The notes: generated by a model not told the origin, from the sequence alone. Counted from the stretch's first letter, positions 1 to 12,251 are shown. The stretch is 64,000 nt of DNA from Colias croceus (GCF_905220415.1 NC_059563.1:4784001-4848000); one strand, 5' to 3'. Program-made: numbers and translations.

Positions 1-1399
1 TTCCTTACCTATATATTTTTCTACATTATTAGTTTACCATAAATATAGCTTTCGTTTTAAAAAGGCTTAAGTATTGATCAATTTTCAAGCGTGGTTTCAA
101 TAATTTATGAAAACTTTGAAATCTATACTTTACCTCTTCTTAGTAACAGTGGTACGAAACATTTTTAATATTAATTATCGTGATTTAGGTTCGATTCCCA
201 CGCGAAAAAATTATGATGAATATGATGTGTATCATATCATACACACATCATATTCATCATACCAACAAAATCATTAATATTATATTGTTGTTTTGACTCT
301 TTGTCTGAATATTACATGTACGGTATAAACTGTCACAAGTCTTTCGAATTTAAATGCACACAACCACACATAATCAGTCTTTTTTTTCTGAAAACTTTTT
401 GTAGTCAATGAAAACAAGAGGTTTATACAAACAAAAGAAAACGAAAAAACAGTGATTTGTAAAGAAAAGTCAACTGTTTTAACCGTCGTTTTGTAACCAT
501 TCGTAAATGACGAACTTAATGCAATTAAAAATGCATGCTCAGTTCCATGAGTTTACAGTGATTACTCGCAAGCGACTGCGTAAGTTATTGTTTGGAAAAT
601 AACAAGATCGCTCCTAGCGGAAAACTTAGAGAAATATTTCGGTAGGTAGTCTTAAAGTAAAATACCTATCAAAATCTTTAATATTGAGTTCTATAGCATT
701 CAAATGCTTTACAAATGATTTTATTGAAAAAAATAGGTTAACCTTAGAAACATAAAACCGAAGGGTAGAATAAATTCGACTGCTCTGGCGGTATGACGGG
801 AAGACGCGGGAATACCGTCTCGTAATCGTTTTTTTTTTCTATTGCTTAAAAATTTTACTATCGAAATCTTACCCCTAGCGTGTCACGTATAGATAATCGG
901 TACCATGAGTATTTGATGGACGCTCTCCAGAAATAAACTCGATTGTAGTTTACTATCGAATAGGTACAGTGAGAGCTAGATTCGATTGCTAACTCATAAC
1001 AAGGGTATCGTCCATTGTCCAAGAACTAAAGCATTGATACTAAAGAATATATATCCATCTCTGTCGATTCCTAAGGATAGATAGAGATAGAACTTTAGAA
1101 GGTATGTATTATTTATTATGGATCTTTGTGCACAATAAGTCTGTCAATATTAAATAACTTACTGTCAAGCATTGAGTAATAATGACATAAAGTTGGAATT
1201 AAGTTCACATAACTATGTTATCGAGTTATTGAATGACGAACAAGTAATGACTTATTCAGGAGCGAGCCAAAGTGTTTTTAGGGTTCCGTACCCAAAGGGT
1301 AAAAGACCCTATTACAGAGACTTCATTGTCTATCTGTTTATTGTTCGCTGTATGTCTGTGTATAGGTATTTGATAAGAATATAATATTAGAAAAAAAAA
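1..1399. other. AT-rich non-coding stretch
   Basis: I see no gene. A B-box-like GGTTCGATTCC lies at about 188-198, followed by a hairpin at 212-260 whose 17-base arms (ATGATGAATATGATGTG and its complement) are perfect; this could be the tail of an old tRNA-derived SINE. The rest is AT-rich DNA without a recognisable motif. Confidence 0.4.
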
Positions 1400-1560
1400 G
1401 ACGTGTGGCACTCGGGGACCGCCGCGGTAAAGCTATTGTATAGCATGCCTTCAAGCCACACCTCCACCCGTCGAGTGGGGAGCGTGAGGTTTTTTCGTTA
1501 CGGAATTTCTCGATTCGGTCCCCGCGCTCAAGGCCCGCGATAGAAGCTATGCAATAGCTT
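1400..1560 (-). repeat. Family A repeat, copy 1
   Basis: First of six copies in the window of a ~165-bp repeat that starts AAGCTATTGCATAGCTTC, passes through GGGGACCGAATCGAG and CGTAACGAAAAAACC, and ends CCACACGTC. It is bordered by a run of nine A on the left and AATAAAT on the right. The two ends hold complementary AAGCTATTGCAT / ATGCAATAGCTT sequences. Class unknown: MITE or short retroposon. Confidence 0.75.
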
Positions 1561-2880
1561 AATAAATAGATTCCAGTATCTTCTATCATAAAATACTATG
1601 AGGTCATGCGTAATTAAAATATGAAACATATTTTTCAGCAGTTTTCAACGTTCGCGTTTACAATGAATATCAGTACCCTTTTGAATAAATTATGTGGTTA
1701 TCACACAGCCTTGTTATCGAGGATGTAGGGACAGCAAAAAAAAAACATTCTAAATAACGTTTTAAAATTGTGAATTTAGCCAGATGAATGTATATTTTTT
1801 GTCATATATTAATAATACAGTTTTTATGATTGCTTAGTCAAAACTGTAGCCTATTAAATATATTTTTTTTAATTCTTTCACTAATTACATATTACAACAA
1901 CATATTATCCTGAAGTAATGAAACCGCATATTTTTTTACAGAAATACAAAATTTCTAAAATAATATATTATGCTTAGATATTGCGACATACTGTACAGTT
2001 ACTTATGTTTCATTTCGTACTTCATTAGTGCTCTAAAGAGCATAAAGTTCTCCATCAAAAGGACGCCAGTTATTATACTTGAATGGATGAATATACTGCA
2101 TTTTACAGAGATAGTACGGCATAAAATATAAATAATATTTTGCAAAATAAAACGTAGATATTAATATTTCTTCAGAGCTTCGCTTTGCATATTACATGTA
2201 ACTTGTGTAAAGTTATATTTAAAAGACTTATGTGATTAAGACACAGCTCCCCAGACGTGTTATCGAGGATGTAGGGACAGCAAAAAAAAATTCATTGATT
2301 CGTTAACTCCAATATATTATGTTTCTTAATTAAAAGCTATGGGGCAAGTCATTTATATATTACTAGTCACTTGCTATGATGAAATATATGAACCATGTTT
2401 CGAGGTAATGCAGAAATATTTTTTAAATAAATCGATTTTCATTTTACGCAAAATCGTAAGAAATAAGCTTAAAAATGCCCCTTATATGTAATTCGTATGT
2501 ATATTTTCAATGTAGAATATTTAGCCTAGACGTTGTCAAAAAGACGCGATGATTTTTTTCTATTCTTTAAAAAATCTCATTTATAAAGCAATTGAATGCT
2601 ATAAAACTAAATATAAAACACATTATTTTCGCAGTATATAGTTTTCTTGAATGTATGTTTCGCGATACGTGCAGCGGAACGCAGGTGAGTCATTAGAAAG
2701 TTTATTGAAGGAATATCGATCACTGGTTCATTATGTTTTATACGTTCCAACTCATAAAAACTTAGGTAATGTACAGGAATACAAGGGTAAGTTTATTATT
2801 GTATGTGTATTCGGATACTTATCGCATGTTATACCTGGATGCTTATTCGTATATTTTCAAAAAAATTCTTCTATATAAAC
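1561..2880. other. Non-coding stretch with a duplicated poly-A-tailed fragment
   Basis: No gene seen. The string TGTTATCGAGGATGTAGGGA followed by CAGC and nine or more A occurs twice, at about 1711-1748 and 2256-2291. This looks like two 5'-truncated retroposed fragments of the same source ending in poly-A. The source was not identified. Confidence 0.4.
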
Positions 2881-2885
2881 ATTCA

Positions 2886-2950
2886 CGAGGAAGGATTCGA
2901 ACCCACGGTTCTTTGCCATGCCGGGGCATCGACGGCTAGCTAGCAAATTT
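2886..2950 (-). repeat. Degenerate tRNA/SINE-like fragment
   Basis: On the minus strand a B-box-like GGGTTCGAATCC (2893-2904 on plus) is present. The bases flanking the presumptive T loop do not pair and no acceptor stem forms, so this is not a functional tRNA. It is probably a SINE remnant. Confidence 0.3.
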
Positions 2951-3159
2951 TTATCATAACTATTTTTGACCAAAATAAACTTTCATTGCTTACTCTACGT
3001 ATGAATCTAAACGCCAATTATATTGAATCCACGATTTTCAATGGCTCGTATTCAATATTTTTTAACTCCAACTAGATTTCCGAACGAAGTAAAATACCAA
3101 TGGAATACAAAGGCATGATAAAATCAAAGCTTCTCTAGGGCACGTCTGAGATAGTCATG

Positions 3160-3854
3160 GATATAGAGAACACTAGATGTGACTAGCCCTTTGTTAATGT
3201 CTTAATGTTAGCGCTAAGCGCTTAATTTTATGGCTACCTTTTATATTATATTCCTTTAAGACCAGTTAAATTACAGCAGATCACACAAGTTGGGTTTCGT
3301 ATTAAATTTCATTGTATAGACTATAGAGTATAGACACGAATTTAACAGTATTTGGGTGGATGTGTTCAATGTTCATGTTTTCTTAATTCTTGGCTCAAAT
3401 ATATTTGCTCCTCTGCTTGGATGAATGAATATATTATATAACTAGATTTCCGCCCGCGGCTTCGCCCGCGTTTGCAAAAGAAAACCCGCATAGTTCCCGT
3501 TCCCGTGGGATTTCTGGGATAAAAACTATCCTATGTGTTAATCCAAGTTACCCTCTATATGTGTGCTAAATTTCATTGTAATCGGTTCAGTAGTTTTTAC
3601 GTGAAAGAGTAACAAACATCCATACATCCATACAAACTTTCGCATTTATAATATTAGTAGGATTTGCATGATTGCACATATAACATTTTCACTTGCTTTT
3701 AAGTTCATGTTGTCATGTTACTTATTGAATCTTACCTAATTTATATGCAAAGCAATTTAAACCTATTTACCTTAGAACATACTTCTTCAATACAATGACA
3801 AATTATCAACACATGAATTTCATTTTATTATTCACATCTAGTGTTCTCTATATC
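3160..3854. repeat. Segment bounded by a perfect 22-bp inverted repeat
   Basis: GATATAGAGAACACTAGATG(TG) at 3160-3181 is matched by its exact complement at 3833-3854. A 221-bp Helitron-like copy lies inside. No target duplication is visible outside the arms. It may be a ~470-bp MITE with a later insertion, but the class is unknown. Confidence 0.4.
3442..3662 (-). mobile_element. Helitron-like element, type a
   Basis: Complete copy. Read on the minus strand it starts TCCTACTAATATTATAAATG and ends in a GC-rich hairpin (CGCGGGCGAAGCCGCGG) followed by CTAG. It lies between A and T with no target duplication, as expected of Helitrons. Type a carries ACTACTGAACCGATT and the box CCCACGGGAACGGGAACTAT. 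Confidence 0.75.
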
Positions 3855-4560
3855 TTTGTAGATACCAAGATCGCATTGAAATTGCTGAAGTCATTCAATC
3901 GATTGAGATAGGATTCGCTTACAAAAGAATAGTTAACTTCGTGTTCCTGAGTATTAATTAAATGCTGATATATTTTATATTAATACTCTATTGTATTTTT
4001 TAAAATTTCTTTCTTTCTTTGTGTTTATATTATACAGATAACATTCATTTACTTTTGGCTCAGATATAATACTATAGTTTTTAATTTAAATGGATCATGA
4101 AATCGTATGAAAACAAATACAAATGTTTTGAATTTTTACTAAAAAATTTACTTGTAGGAATATGACTAGAAGGAATAAGATCTTAATGTCTTTCCCCATT
4201 GTTATTTTTAAATTAAACAGGTAATAGATAACCATTTCAATTACATGGATACATTTTGCCTGAAATCGATCGATTCGTTGAGAACTTCAATACTACGCTA
4301 TAACAGATACAGCGAGACACGGCAAATTATAAAACCTCGTTATTTCACAGGAGTAAAAAATAAAAAATTTACATCACACACACCTATATCCAGGTACAGT
4401 CGAGTGAAAAAGGTAAAATTACCTCGCAGCTTATTAAAAGAAGCCATTTCGGTTAAAATGAAAATACATCAGGTATTTCAAGGTTATTTCGTTCATTTCG
4501 GCGTTCAACTAAAAGTCCGCTATTTCATAATCAAGATAAGCCGGTACAGTCGCGCACATT
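3855..4560. other. AT-rich non-coding stretch
   Basis: No recognisable gene or repeat. A 106-codon frame at 4245-4565 has no family-like motif and an AT-driven composition, so I do not treat it as coding. Confidence 0.35.
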
Positions 4561-4599
4561 ATTAACATGTAAATTGAAAGCGTTCATTTTTATACGTCG

Positions 4600-4900
4600 C
4601 TAAGGTACCGACATAGTATAAAGAGAAACGTAAGTTATCTTCGAACAAAAGTACATCGCGCCGTTTGTTTGTACGCGGAGCGCTTTGCCACGATCCTCCG
4701 TGTACGTACGCAAGCTTGACGCACGCACACAACGCCGCTCGGTTCCTACTCACGAGGGCTACGCCATTGCTGTAAGCGATCAGGGTTTGTTTATACAATT
4801 ATTTAAAATATCAATGTGACAAATGACAACCTTGCGCCACGCGAGTTTAGGTACCGTGCGCTGCTAAACGCCGGGAGTCGGCCTACTTGTTTCTTTATAC
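4600..4900. other. GC- and CpG-richer island
   Basis: About 300 bp with clearly more CpG than its surroundings (for example GTACGCGGAGCGCTTTG and CTAAACGCCGGGAGTCGG). No start site, exon or repeat was recognised. It could be a promoter of an unseen host gene or an unannotated GC-rich transposon end. Confidence 0.2.
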
Positions 4901-6029
4901 TATGGTACTGATGTGTGGAGTCAACATGTTTTCCATTTATGTACATTTGAGTTAAAAATTCATATAGTTATTTGGCGGGCTAAAAGCATCTGCATAATTT
5001 GACGTTACAAGGTCATGAACCTTTGTCGCATAAGTGTTTAAAAGTTTTCTGCATTTTGTTTTCGCTATGCATGATAAGTTTGCTGGTTTATTCAAATATG
5101 GTTTCTGGTGACGAAACATTTTGATTAAAAAATTATGTAGGTACTCAATGTTTTACAATACTAACTACTGTGTATATTTTGTAAAACAAATTTTATAACC
5201 TTAATAAAATAATCTAGTAGAACATATTGAAGGTAAAAAAAAATATAATTTAAATCTTTTAAACTACCAAAAAATGCGGTAACCTTAAAAGCATAATATT
5301 TTTCATCACTTTACAATCCGATAGAAAACCGGTAGCAAAGAACTAGAAATTTCCAATTCCATTTCGCCTCTTGCAATACGTATGTACATTTGCAACTCAA
5401 TATATCGTCAAAGAAAAACTACAAAAGTTCGCGCCATTTTCTTACATGCATTTCCCGCCAATATAAACGTCAAATGCCAATTGGGCGCCATATTTTCGCA
5501 AAGACGTATAGAAATTGTAGGTAAAGTTTTATTCAATAAAATAGGTACATGTTATATATTTTGCAAATTAAAACGTATTTACAATATTGTAATTATTTAA
5601 AATGACATTAAATACTTTTTGGCGTAAGCTTCGTCAAAGGCATTTTTTTTCTCTACCAAACGCAAGTAAGGTAAATACAAACCTTGATACAAACATAAAC
5701 ATATATTATAATAATACTCCAAAATGACTACCTTAAACTAGCCTTTCTTTATTCTATTTAAAAACATAAGTTTCGAATTCTTAATCGATTTACGAAATAA
5801 CAACAACTTAAGATTAAAATTATGTTTTAAACCGGTTAAACGATTTAATTCCAAAATTTTATACCCAAGTTCAACCGTTTAACAGCTTTTATATTAACAT
5901 GTAAATTGAAAAACCCGACATTGTTTTAACACGTGGCTTCTATTGTTTATATTAAGTTAGAAGGAATGATGAAAATGCAAAACAACCCACATAATTGGAT
6001 AAAAAGCATTTCACCCGTATGTATGAATA
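4901..6029. other. Unique AT-rich DNA
   Basis: No gene, known repeat or regulatory motif seen. The short open frame at 5382-5600 has no supporting feature. Confidence 0.35.
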
Positions 6030-6241
6030 TTTTTACTCATTAACTCATTCGTTTTTTTTTTGTTTGTTTGTTACTCCTTCACTCAAAAACTTCGGAATCG
6101 ATTATCATGAAATTTGCCACACACATAGAGGGTAACTTGGATTAACACATAGGATAGGTTTTATCTTGTAAATTCCACGGGAACGGGAATTATGAGGGTT
6201 TTTCTATGAAAACGCGGGCGAAGCCGCGGGTGGAAAGCTAG
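6030..6241 (+). mobile_element. Helitron-like element, type a, decayed 5' end
   Basis: Shows the type a middle (GAGGGTAACTTGGATTAACA) and the 3' hairpin CGCGGGCGAAGCCGCGGG ending at CTAG, followed by T. The usual TCCTACTAATATTATAAATG start is not recognisable. Confidence 0.65.
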
Positions 6242-6671
6242 TATTAGATAAAATTAGCTCGGATTACACAGATTAAATAGTAAGAAATTGTTAAGTTAAA
6301 CAAGGCTCCGTGCAGACAGAGAGCGTTCTGCGTTCCGCGTTCTGCGTTCTGCGTTCCACGTTCTTTGTGATAACAAAAATAATGCGCAAATCGTAATTCT
6401 CCTTCCATAATAAAAGTCCATTATCATCGAAACATACGAACCGCCATTTTCTTTTCCAACGTGATGAAAATCTAATATCAGTTCTCAATAATACCTTATT
6501 AATATTAAAACTCTGTCCGTCTGTATTAAGATGTGACCTCAAAGGTCTAAGGTAAATCAATGTTTCTCTTTGATTCTGTTTTCAAAGGATCAATTATCAT
6601 TTATGTATGACATAATTTCGTTTGCGTTTGTAATGACAGTTGGTGTAATTCCCGCGCTTTTTTGACGTTTT

Positions 6672-6833
6672 AAGCTATTGCATAGCTTCTATCGCGGGCC
6701 TTGAGCGCGGGGACCGAATCGAGAAATTCCGTAACGAAAAAACCTCACGCTCCCCACTCCGACGGGCTCGGAGGTGTGGCTTGAAGGTATGCTATGCAAT
6801 AGCTTTACCGCAGCAGTCCCCGAACCACACGTC
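6672..6833 (+). repeat. Family A repeat, copy 2
   Basis: Starts AAGCTATTGCATAGCTTC after TTTT and ends CCACACGTC before a run of nine T. Differs from copy 1 by scattered substitutions. Confidence 0.75.
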
Positions 6834-7518
6834 TTTTTTTTTAATTTGAGGTCAAATCATTGATCTTTGAATCGATACACGCTGAAATCATTGAATTCAT
6901 AAATTGGAATGTAAATCGTTAAAGTAAGATGGCTGATGTAAATTGTGGCTAATTATTCATATTTCGACGTTCCTCTGGAGCGCTAATAACCTACCTACAT
7001 CTTTTTAGTTTCTATCACATAGGTATAAACATTGGCAAAAGTAATAGGTATGTCTGTATACGGTTAGCTAGAGAACTTTTTATTATATTTTACGTTAATG
7101 AAACTGTTGCCTTTCTAAAATCATGCGATTAGATATAATAATTAAACTAATTACAATAGGTATAAAACAAACAACCGAAAAAAGTTTTTATTTTTTTATT
7201 TTATGTAAAACGCATTTTCCCTCGACTGTACACACGTCAAACCAAATAACGCGTTATCTATACGAGATAAGCGCCTTTTAGTTAACATAATCAGTAGCAA
7301 ATCCATTGAACCAGATGCGTAATATTTCATAGAAATTCTGTTATGAAACTTTTTTTCTACAGAGAAAACGAGCAAACACATTATCTGGTAAATTTCTAAG
7401 AAATACAGAAATCCTTCCAATCCTTCAAATCCTTCCTTTCGAACAGATTTAATTTAAACTTTGTAATCGGTGACAATAAAATAATTTCATAAGCTAAATG
7501 TGTTGTTTTAATTTTTTT
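6834..7518. other. Unique AT-rich DNA between two family A copies
   Basis: No supported gene. A 74-codon minus frame at 7196-7420 has no recognisable motif. Confidence 0.35.
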
Positions 7519-7680
7519 AGCTATTGCATAGCTTCTATCGCGGGCCTTGAGCGCGGGGACCGAATCGAGAAATTTCGTAACGAAAAAACCTCACGCTCTC
7601 CACTCCGACGGGCGGAGGTGTGACTTGAAGGCATAGCATGCAATAGCTTTACCGCGGCAGTCCCCGAGTGACACACGTCG
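7519..7680 (+). repeat. Family A repeat, copy 3
   Basis: Same orientation as copy 2 and less than 700 bp from it. Bounded by seven T on the left and seven T on the right. Confidence 0.75.
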
Positions 7681-8568
7681 TTTTTTTGTACTATAGTTAT
7701 TTATATTATCACGCATTCAGGACACGTAAATCAAGTGCGATATTATTCAAAAGCAATCCTCACGGATGTTGTAAACAAAGAATGTTGTAAAATAAAACAT
7801 TTTATGAACGTATGTCCAAATAAAATCTCAATATATAAGTGGCGTATGAAGAAAGCGAATTGCTTGAGGCGGGAAAATATTTTTGGCGCCAAAGCATTAC
7901 TTTGTGGCGTAATGCTTATAAATAGATTATTAAAACTCAATATGAAACATTAATTTAAGTAAACGTCTGATATATCAAAATCGTTAAAATTCTAGTAGGT
8001 TATTACTACTATTTTTAGTTAATAGAATTATGTATTAATCAAGATTAGTACAATGATTTTAGTAATAATATAAAATTGCAAGATTTATTTACTATTTTGT
8101 TTTAGAAATCAAAACATTAACAAATACAATATTATAATCAATCTTCGAAACCGTAAATAAAAACTGTGGTACGTAAATAAACTATCTATCCCTAAATTTG
8201 TAAAACTATTACATTGCCCTGATTTCTAAATGCATTCTAGAATAATTATAAAACTTCGTTATATTTAAGTAGTTATTTATTTCTAAACGAGCTTTGACTT
8301 ACAGCGGAATAGGAAAGAAGAATCATCCCTTTTCAATTGACTTTCAAACGGGACTTCTCTTTTAACTTTTAAAAGTGTTTGAAAGAATGAAATCCATTAC
8401 AGGATGCTCTCGACAGTTAAAGTTTTCTGATGTTTGCCATTCCATTAAGACGCCGTCAACAACTGGACCGAAATGGATGTTTTTACACAGTTTTAAACAA
8501 TATAAAGTTTAATAGGTAGATAAAACCTTATTTCAAGATGTGGAAAGCGTCACACACAAGTGTACACA
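7681..8568. other. Unique AT-rich DNA
   Basis: No gene or repeat recognised. Frames at 7735-7953 and 7743-7940 overlap on opposite strands and look like chance openings. Confidence 0.35.
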
Positions 8569-8703
8569 TCTATAATACTAGTACAAATATTATAATGCTG
8601 AAGAGTTTGTTTGTTTATTTGAACGCGCTAATCTCGAGAACTTCATGTCCGATTTGAAAAATTATTTTGGTGTTAGGCCACTTATCGAGGAAGGCTCAAT
8701 TCA
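8569..8703 (+). mobile_element. Helitron-like element, type b, 3'-truncated
   Basis: Starts TCTATAATACTAG and shows the type b signature ATTATAATGCTGAAGAG, TTTGAACGCGCTAATCTCGA and a diverged TATCGAGGAAGGCT. The CTAG-ending hairpin is missing. Confidence 0.6.
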
Positions 8704-9170
8704 AAATTTGCTCCGAAATTCAATGAAAACTCACCTACAATACGCCTAGCATAAAACAATGTCGAATTCGAGTCAAACTTTTTAATTTATCCTTCTTGCT
8801 ATCTAAATAAGGTCGTACTTTGTATTTTGAGATTACAATCTAAGTTGGATGGATTATAAACAGTGCGGTGTCGATCTTGAGTGACATATAGTTTTCTCGC
8901 TTGCAGTCGTGGGCTTTTACCGGGCTTTGCGCTTATCTCTTCTAACGTATGAAATTTCGTCGATATAATTCTATAGCAATTTGTATAGCGAAAAAAGCCT
9001 GGCCTTACAGTGTGAAGATAGTTACGATTGCGCGACTGAACGTCGTGAATGTTATTGTTATTATACAGGATGTCTCAAAAGAAAGTTTATATTTTGTGGA
9101 TGAATAAAAAAAAAGTAAGCGGTGTATTGAAAAAATGTTTATTAATTATTAAAGTGCATAATATGGGAAT

Positions 9171-9575
9171 TTATTTCTTAAAAATAATATCGTCCAAATG
9201 CAGTCCATTGCGTTCACGGTACTCATTTAATCGAACACTAAAATTATTTATGACAGCTCGGCAGGTAGACACAGTGATGGCTGCCATTTCGTGTCGGATA
9301 TTTTCTTTTAAATGCACTAGAGAAGTTGGTTTTTTGGCATACACTTTAGATTTAAGATACCCCCACAAGAAAAAGTCCATGGGAGTTAAATCAGGGCTGC
9401 GTGGAGGCAAATTTATATCACCTATCCTAGAGATCAATTTTCCCGGGAAAATTTCATGAATTCGAGATAAAGACATATTGGATGTGTGTGATGTAGCTCC
9501 GTCTTGCTGCAACCATGTTCTCTGGTTATAGCCAGGAAAGTTTTGCAGTGCAGGCACTAAAAACTCGTCTACCAT
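9171..9575 (-). pseudogene. Transposase C-terminal fragment, DD41D mariner-like
   Basis: A 134-codon open stretch holding the end of a Tc1/mariner-superfamily DDD transposase. WLQQDGATSHT contains the second catalytic Asp and LPPRSPDLTPMDFFLWGYLK the third acidic residue, an Asp in MDFFLWG. I count 41 residues between the two, which fits the DD41D group (rosa-like) rather than DD34D mariners. The N-terminal helix-turn-helix part and the first Asp are absent. It ends ...DDIIFKK followed by a stop inside the inverted arm. Non-functional alone. Confidence 0.75.
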
Positions 9576-9659
9576 CGCTCTGAATTTACTGTAACTGCAC
9601 GCCCTCTTTCGTCTTCGAAAAAGTAAGGGCCAATAATTCCTCGCTAATTTCTATTCTTG

Positions 9660-9870
9660 ATAATTTCTTGTGGGGGTATCTTACATCTAAAGTGTATGCC
9701 AACAAACCAACTTCTCTAGAGCATTTAAAAGAAAATATCCAGCACGAAATGGCAGCCATCACTGTGTCTACCTGCCGAGCTGTCATAAATACTGTAATTT
9801 AAGTGTTCGATTAAATGAGTGCCGTGAACGCAGTGGACTGCATTTGGACGATATTATTTTTAAGAAATAA
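9660..9870 (+). pseudogene. Second copy of the transposase C-terminus, opposite strand
   Basis: The plus strand of the right arm repeats the C-terminal coding sequence of the left arm (KPTSLEHLKENI, HEMAAITVSTCRAVI) with substitutions, then loses frame near CAGCTGTCATAAATACTGTAATTTAA. It lacks both remaining catalytic Asp motifs. It is the duplicated half of the palindromic element. Confidence 0.65.
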
Positions 9871-10226
9871 ATTCCCATATTATGCACTTTAAGAATTAAT
9901 AAACATTTTTTCAATACACCGCTTACTTTTTTTTTATTCATCCACAAAATATAAACTTTCTTTTGAGACATCCTGTAGTTTGAGCGCGAGATTATACTGG
10001 TGTAATTTAGGTTAGGTAAGTTTTCGAATTTTGTGATAAAATAAGTGTCGCGTCACAGATTGTATTGTAAATTGTGATGGTTTGCTTTGTGCTCAGCGGG
10101 GAAAGGTAAAATCATTAAACTTTACTGAAAAATAACAATAAATTTCAAAACCAACTCCCGATTTGTGCAGTAGGTAAGTCACATAAATGAAATTTTAATT
10201 GTAATGTTTACGAAGTAATCGATTTC

Positions 10227-10505
10227 ATGAATGAGAATTGGTTTGAAGAAGCCTTTCCCCAGCTGATGAAACTTGCACATTTGGTAGTTAAGATTCCTGC
10301 TATTAGTTATTCCACGGAGCTTGCTTTCTCAGCATTAAATCGAATAGAAGGCCAAGAACGTCTTTCTGGTGTTTGTGTTTCTGAATTAACAGTGACTGTC
10401 ATTGAAAACCAAGACAATCAGCTAACAGATTTAAAGACAATATTCTTTCACATTAACGATTACCAAACTTTCCTTCACAACATTGTATTCACGTCACCGC
10501 GTTAA
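10227..10505 (+). pseudogene. hAT transposase dimerisation-domain remnant
   Basis: 92 codons resembling the C-terminal dimerisation region of hAT transposases: FPQLMKLAHLVVKIPAISYS, then STELAFSALNRI. The hydrophobic run plus the small-residue S-x-x-E/S-x-x-FS pattern is the family hallmark. The catalytic domain and BED finger are not found upstream, so this is a fragment of a transposon or of a ZBED/ZMYM-like gene. It runs to a natural stop at 10505. Confidence 0.55.
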
Positions 10506-11226
10506 AAATAACACAATAAAAGTGTTACTGTCTTATTGTTACAGAACGTAAAGCAGTCAACACAGGCTATGATACAAGCCAGAACAAGCTTTGAACTACA
10601 CACTGATGAAATATGTTAACGTTGTTGCTTGTTATTTATATTCTGAATGTTAGAGGATGATATTGGACCGCTTTATAATCTTTTTTGAAGTCTAACGAGT
10701 ATTATTTCAAGGTGGCGTCATGTCAATACCGTCACGTCATGGAGCAAGACGACTTTAGTATTTGAATCTCGCCATAGAAGTTTCACTTCTGACACGTGTG
10801 CTCGGTACACACGCTCTGGCACGCTATTTAGATATCTAGGATCTTAGCATACAATATATGGACGGACAAGATAGCAACAGCAACATACTTACGAGCAATG
10901 ACCTATTATACTAGTAGACGCGGCATACGCCAACATCATTGCACTAAAAAACAGCGTAATTAATACATACCTACTTACTAACGCATTATCACCAATACAG
11001 TTGTTCTCTCTTTCACTCTCACGCACGAGACATAATACATGTCTCACTCATGTACTTCGTAATAACAACTGCCGATTAAAATATAAAAAGAACGTCCAGC
11101 CACGACGCTGAATGGTGCGTGAATAAGTGAAACTCGGGCACTTAGCTGAGTTTTTTCTTGCCAAAATAGAGAGCGGGTAACGTATCTAGCTTTTTTATAT
11201 ATCATAGCTTACGAGTATATGTAGTA
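10506..11226. other. Non-coding stretch with one shared repeat
   Basis: About 10709-10795 (GGCGTCATGTCAATACCGTC ... GTCATGGAGCAAGACGACTT) is related to the minus strand of 59788-59893. A TTTCACTT motif follows in both places, and here GAAGTTTCACTTC at 10782 is followed by GACACGTGTGCTCGGTACAC. No gene seen. Confidence 0.4.
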
Positions 11227-11451
11227 TCCTACTAATATTATAAATGCGTAAGTTTGTAAGGATGTGTATGTGTGTGTTTGTTACTCTTTCACGCAAATAC
11301 TACTAAACCGATTATAATGAAATTTAGCACACATATATATGGTGACTTGGATTAACACATAGGATAGATTTTTTCCCGGAAATTCCACGGAAACGGGAAC
11401 TATTCGGGTTTTTCTTGGAAAACGCGGGCGAAGCCGCGGGCGGAAAGCTAG
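11227..11451 (+). mobile_element. Helitron-like element, type a, complete
   Basis: TCCTACTAATATTATAAATG start at 11227, hairpin CGCGGGCGAAGCCGCGGG near the end and CTAG at 11448-11451, between A and T. Confidence 0.75.
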
Positions 11452-12063
11452 TGTCTGTATAATCACAAAAAGGTGTGGATTCTTCGTTTATTATTAAATA
11501 AACACAGAATCTATTTTAGAAACAATTGTTAGCAAATAATGAAACCTATTTTCATTTGCTTTTTTTAGTAAGCTTAATATATATTATCTAATATATGTAA
11601 TTAATTAATTATACAATTAAAATTCTTAAAAAAGAATATCAGTAGAATGTGAAGTATTTTATACAATAATTATTAAGTTTCTCGGTACATTAATGTCTAT
11701 TCTAATTTCAGAGTAAGTATTTTGATAACAAAAATAACCTATTTTATAAGAAAATAACGAAATTTGAAATAACTTAATAAAAACAGCGGAGAGAGAATCT
11801 AAGGCTCATTATTATCTTTAAAAAAGTTAATGGTGGTGATTAAATATTTCTCTTAAATAGGAAATCTTTTGGACAAAGATGAAGCTTTATAAAATCAATT
11901 ATTAATTAGGTAAAAAATATTGAGTTACTTTTTCGCATTTTTAATAAATAAAATGTTCAATCTACACTAATCAAATCAGAAATAAACTTTGATCTTACTG
12001 ATTAAATTCAAAAATTATACGACTGATTTTTGTGATGGGTCTCCTGTCTCTTCACATTTTATA
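11452..12063. other. AT-rich DNA without recognised features
   Basis: Very AT-rich; no gene or repeat identified. Confidence 0.35.
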
Positions 12064-12251
12064 CTAGCTGTGCCCCGCAGTTTTACCCGCATTGCTCCGC
12101 TCCTGTTGGTCTTAGCGGAAGCTATATAGCCTATATCCTTCCTCGATAAATGGGCTCTAACACCGAAAGAAGTTTCATATCGGACCAATAGTTCCTAAGA
12201 TTAACGCGTTAAAACAAACAAAGAAAGAAACTCTTCAGCTTTATAATCTTA
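12064..12251 (-). mobile_element. Helitron-like element, type b
   Basis: On plus it opens CTAGCTGTGCCCCGC (the 3' end in reverse) and closes CTCTTCAGCTTTATAAT. It abuts the next element directly, so the later copy inserted at or beside its 5' end. Confidence 0.65.

Larger units (their letters stand above)
9066..9975. mobile_element. Palindromic mariner-like (DD41D-type) derivative
   Basis: A 910-bp element with TA on both sides (9064-9065 and 9976-9977). Both ends read CAGGATGTCTCAAAAGAAAG inward. The inverted arms, about 300 bp each (9066 to ~9369 and ~9667 to 9975), both contain the same C-terminal stretch of a transposase gene, so the copy is a head-to-head duplication of one transposon end. 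The middle 300 bp continues the transposase of the left arm. It cannot encode a full enzyme. It may fold into a long hairpin. Confidence 0.8.

Noticed and set aside
2886..2950. tRNA gene on minus
   Set aside because: B box is present but the T stem does not pair and no cloverleaf can be drawn.
3442..3662. Interpretation of the CTAG-ended repeats as SINEs
   Set aside because: No Pol III boxes or tails, no target duplications; the nested copy at 42585 shows insertion between A and T as for Helitrons.
4245..4565. 106-codon open frame on plus
   Set aside because: No domain, composition follows the AT-rich background, no splice or start context; probably chance.
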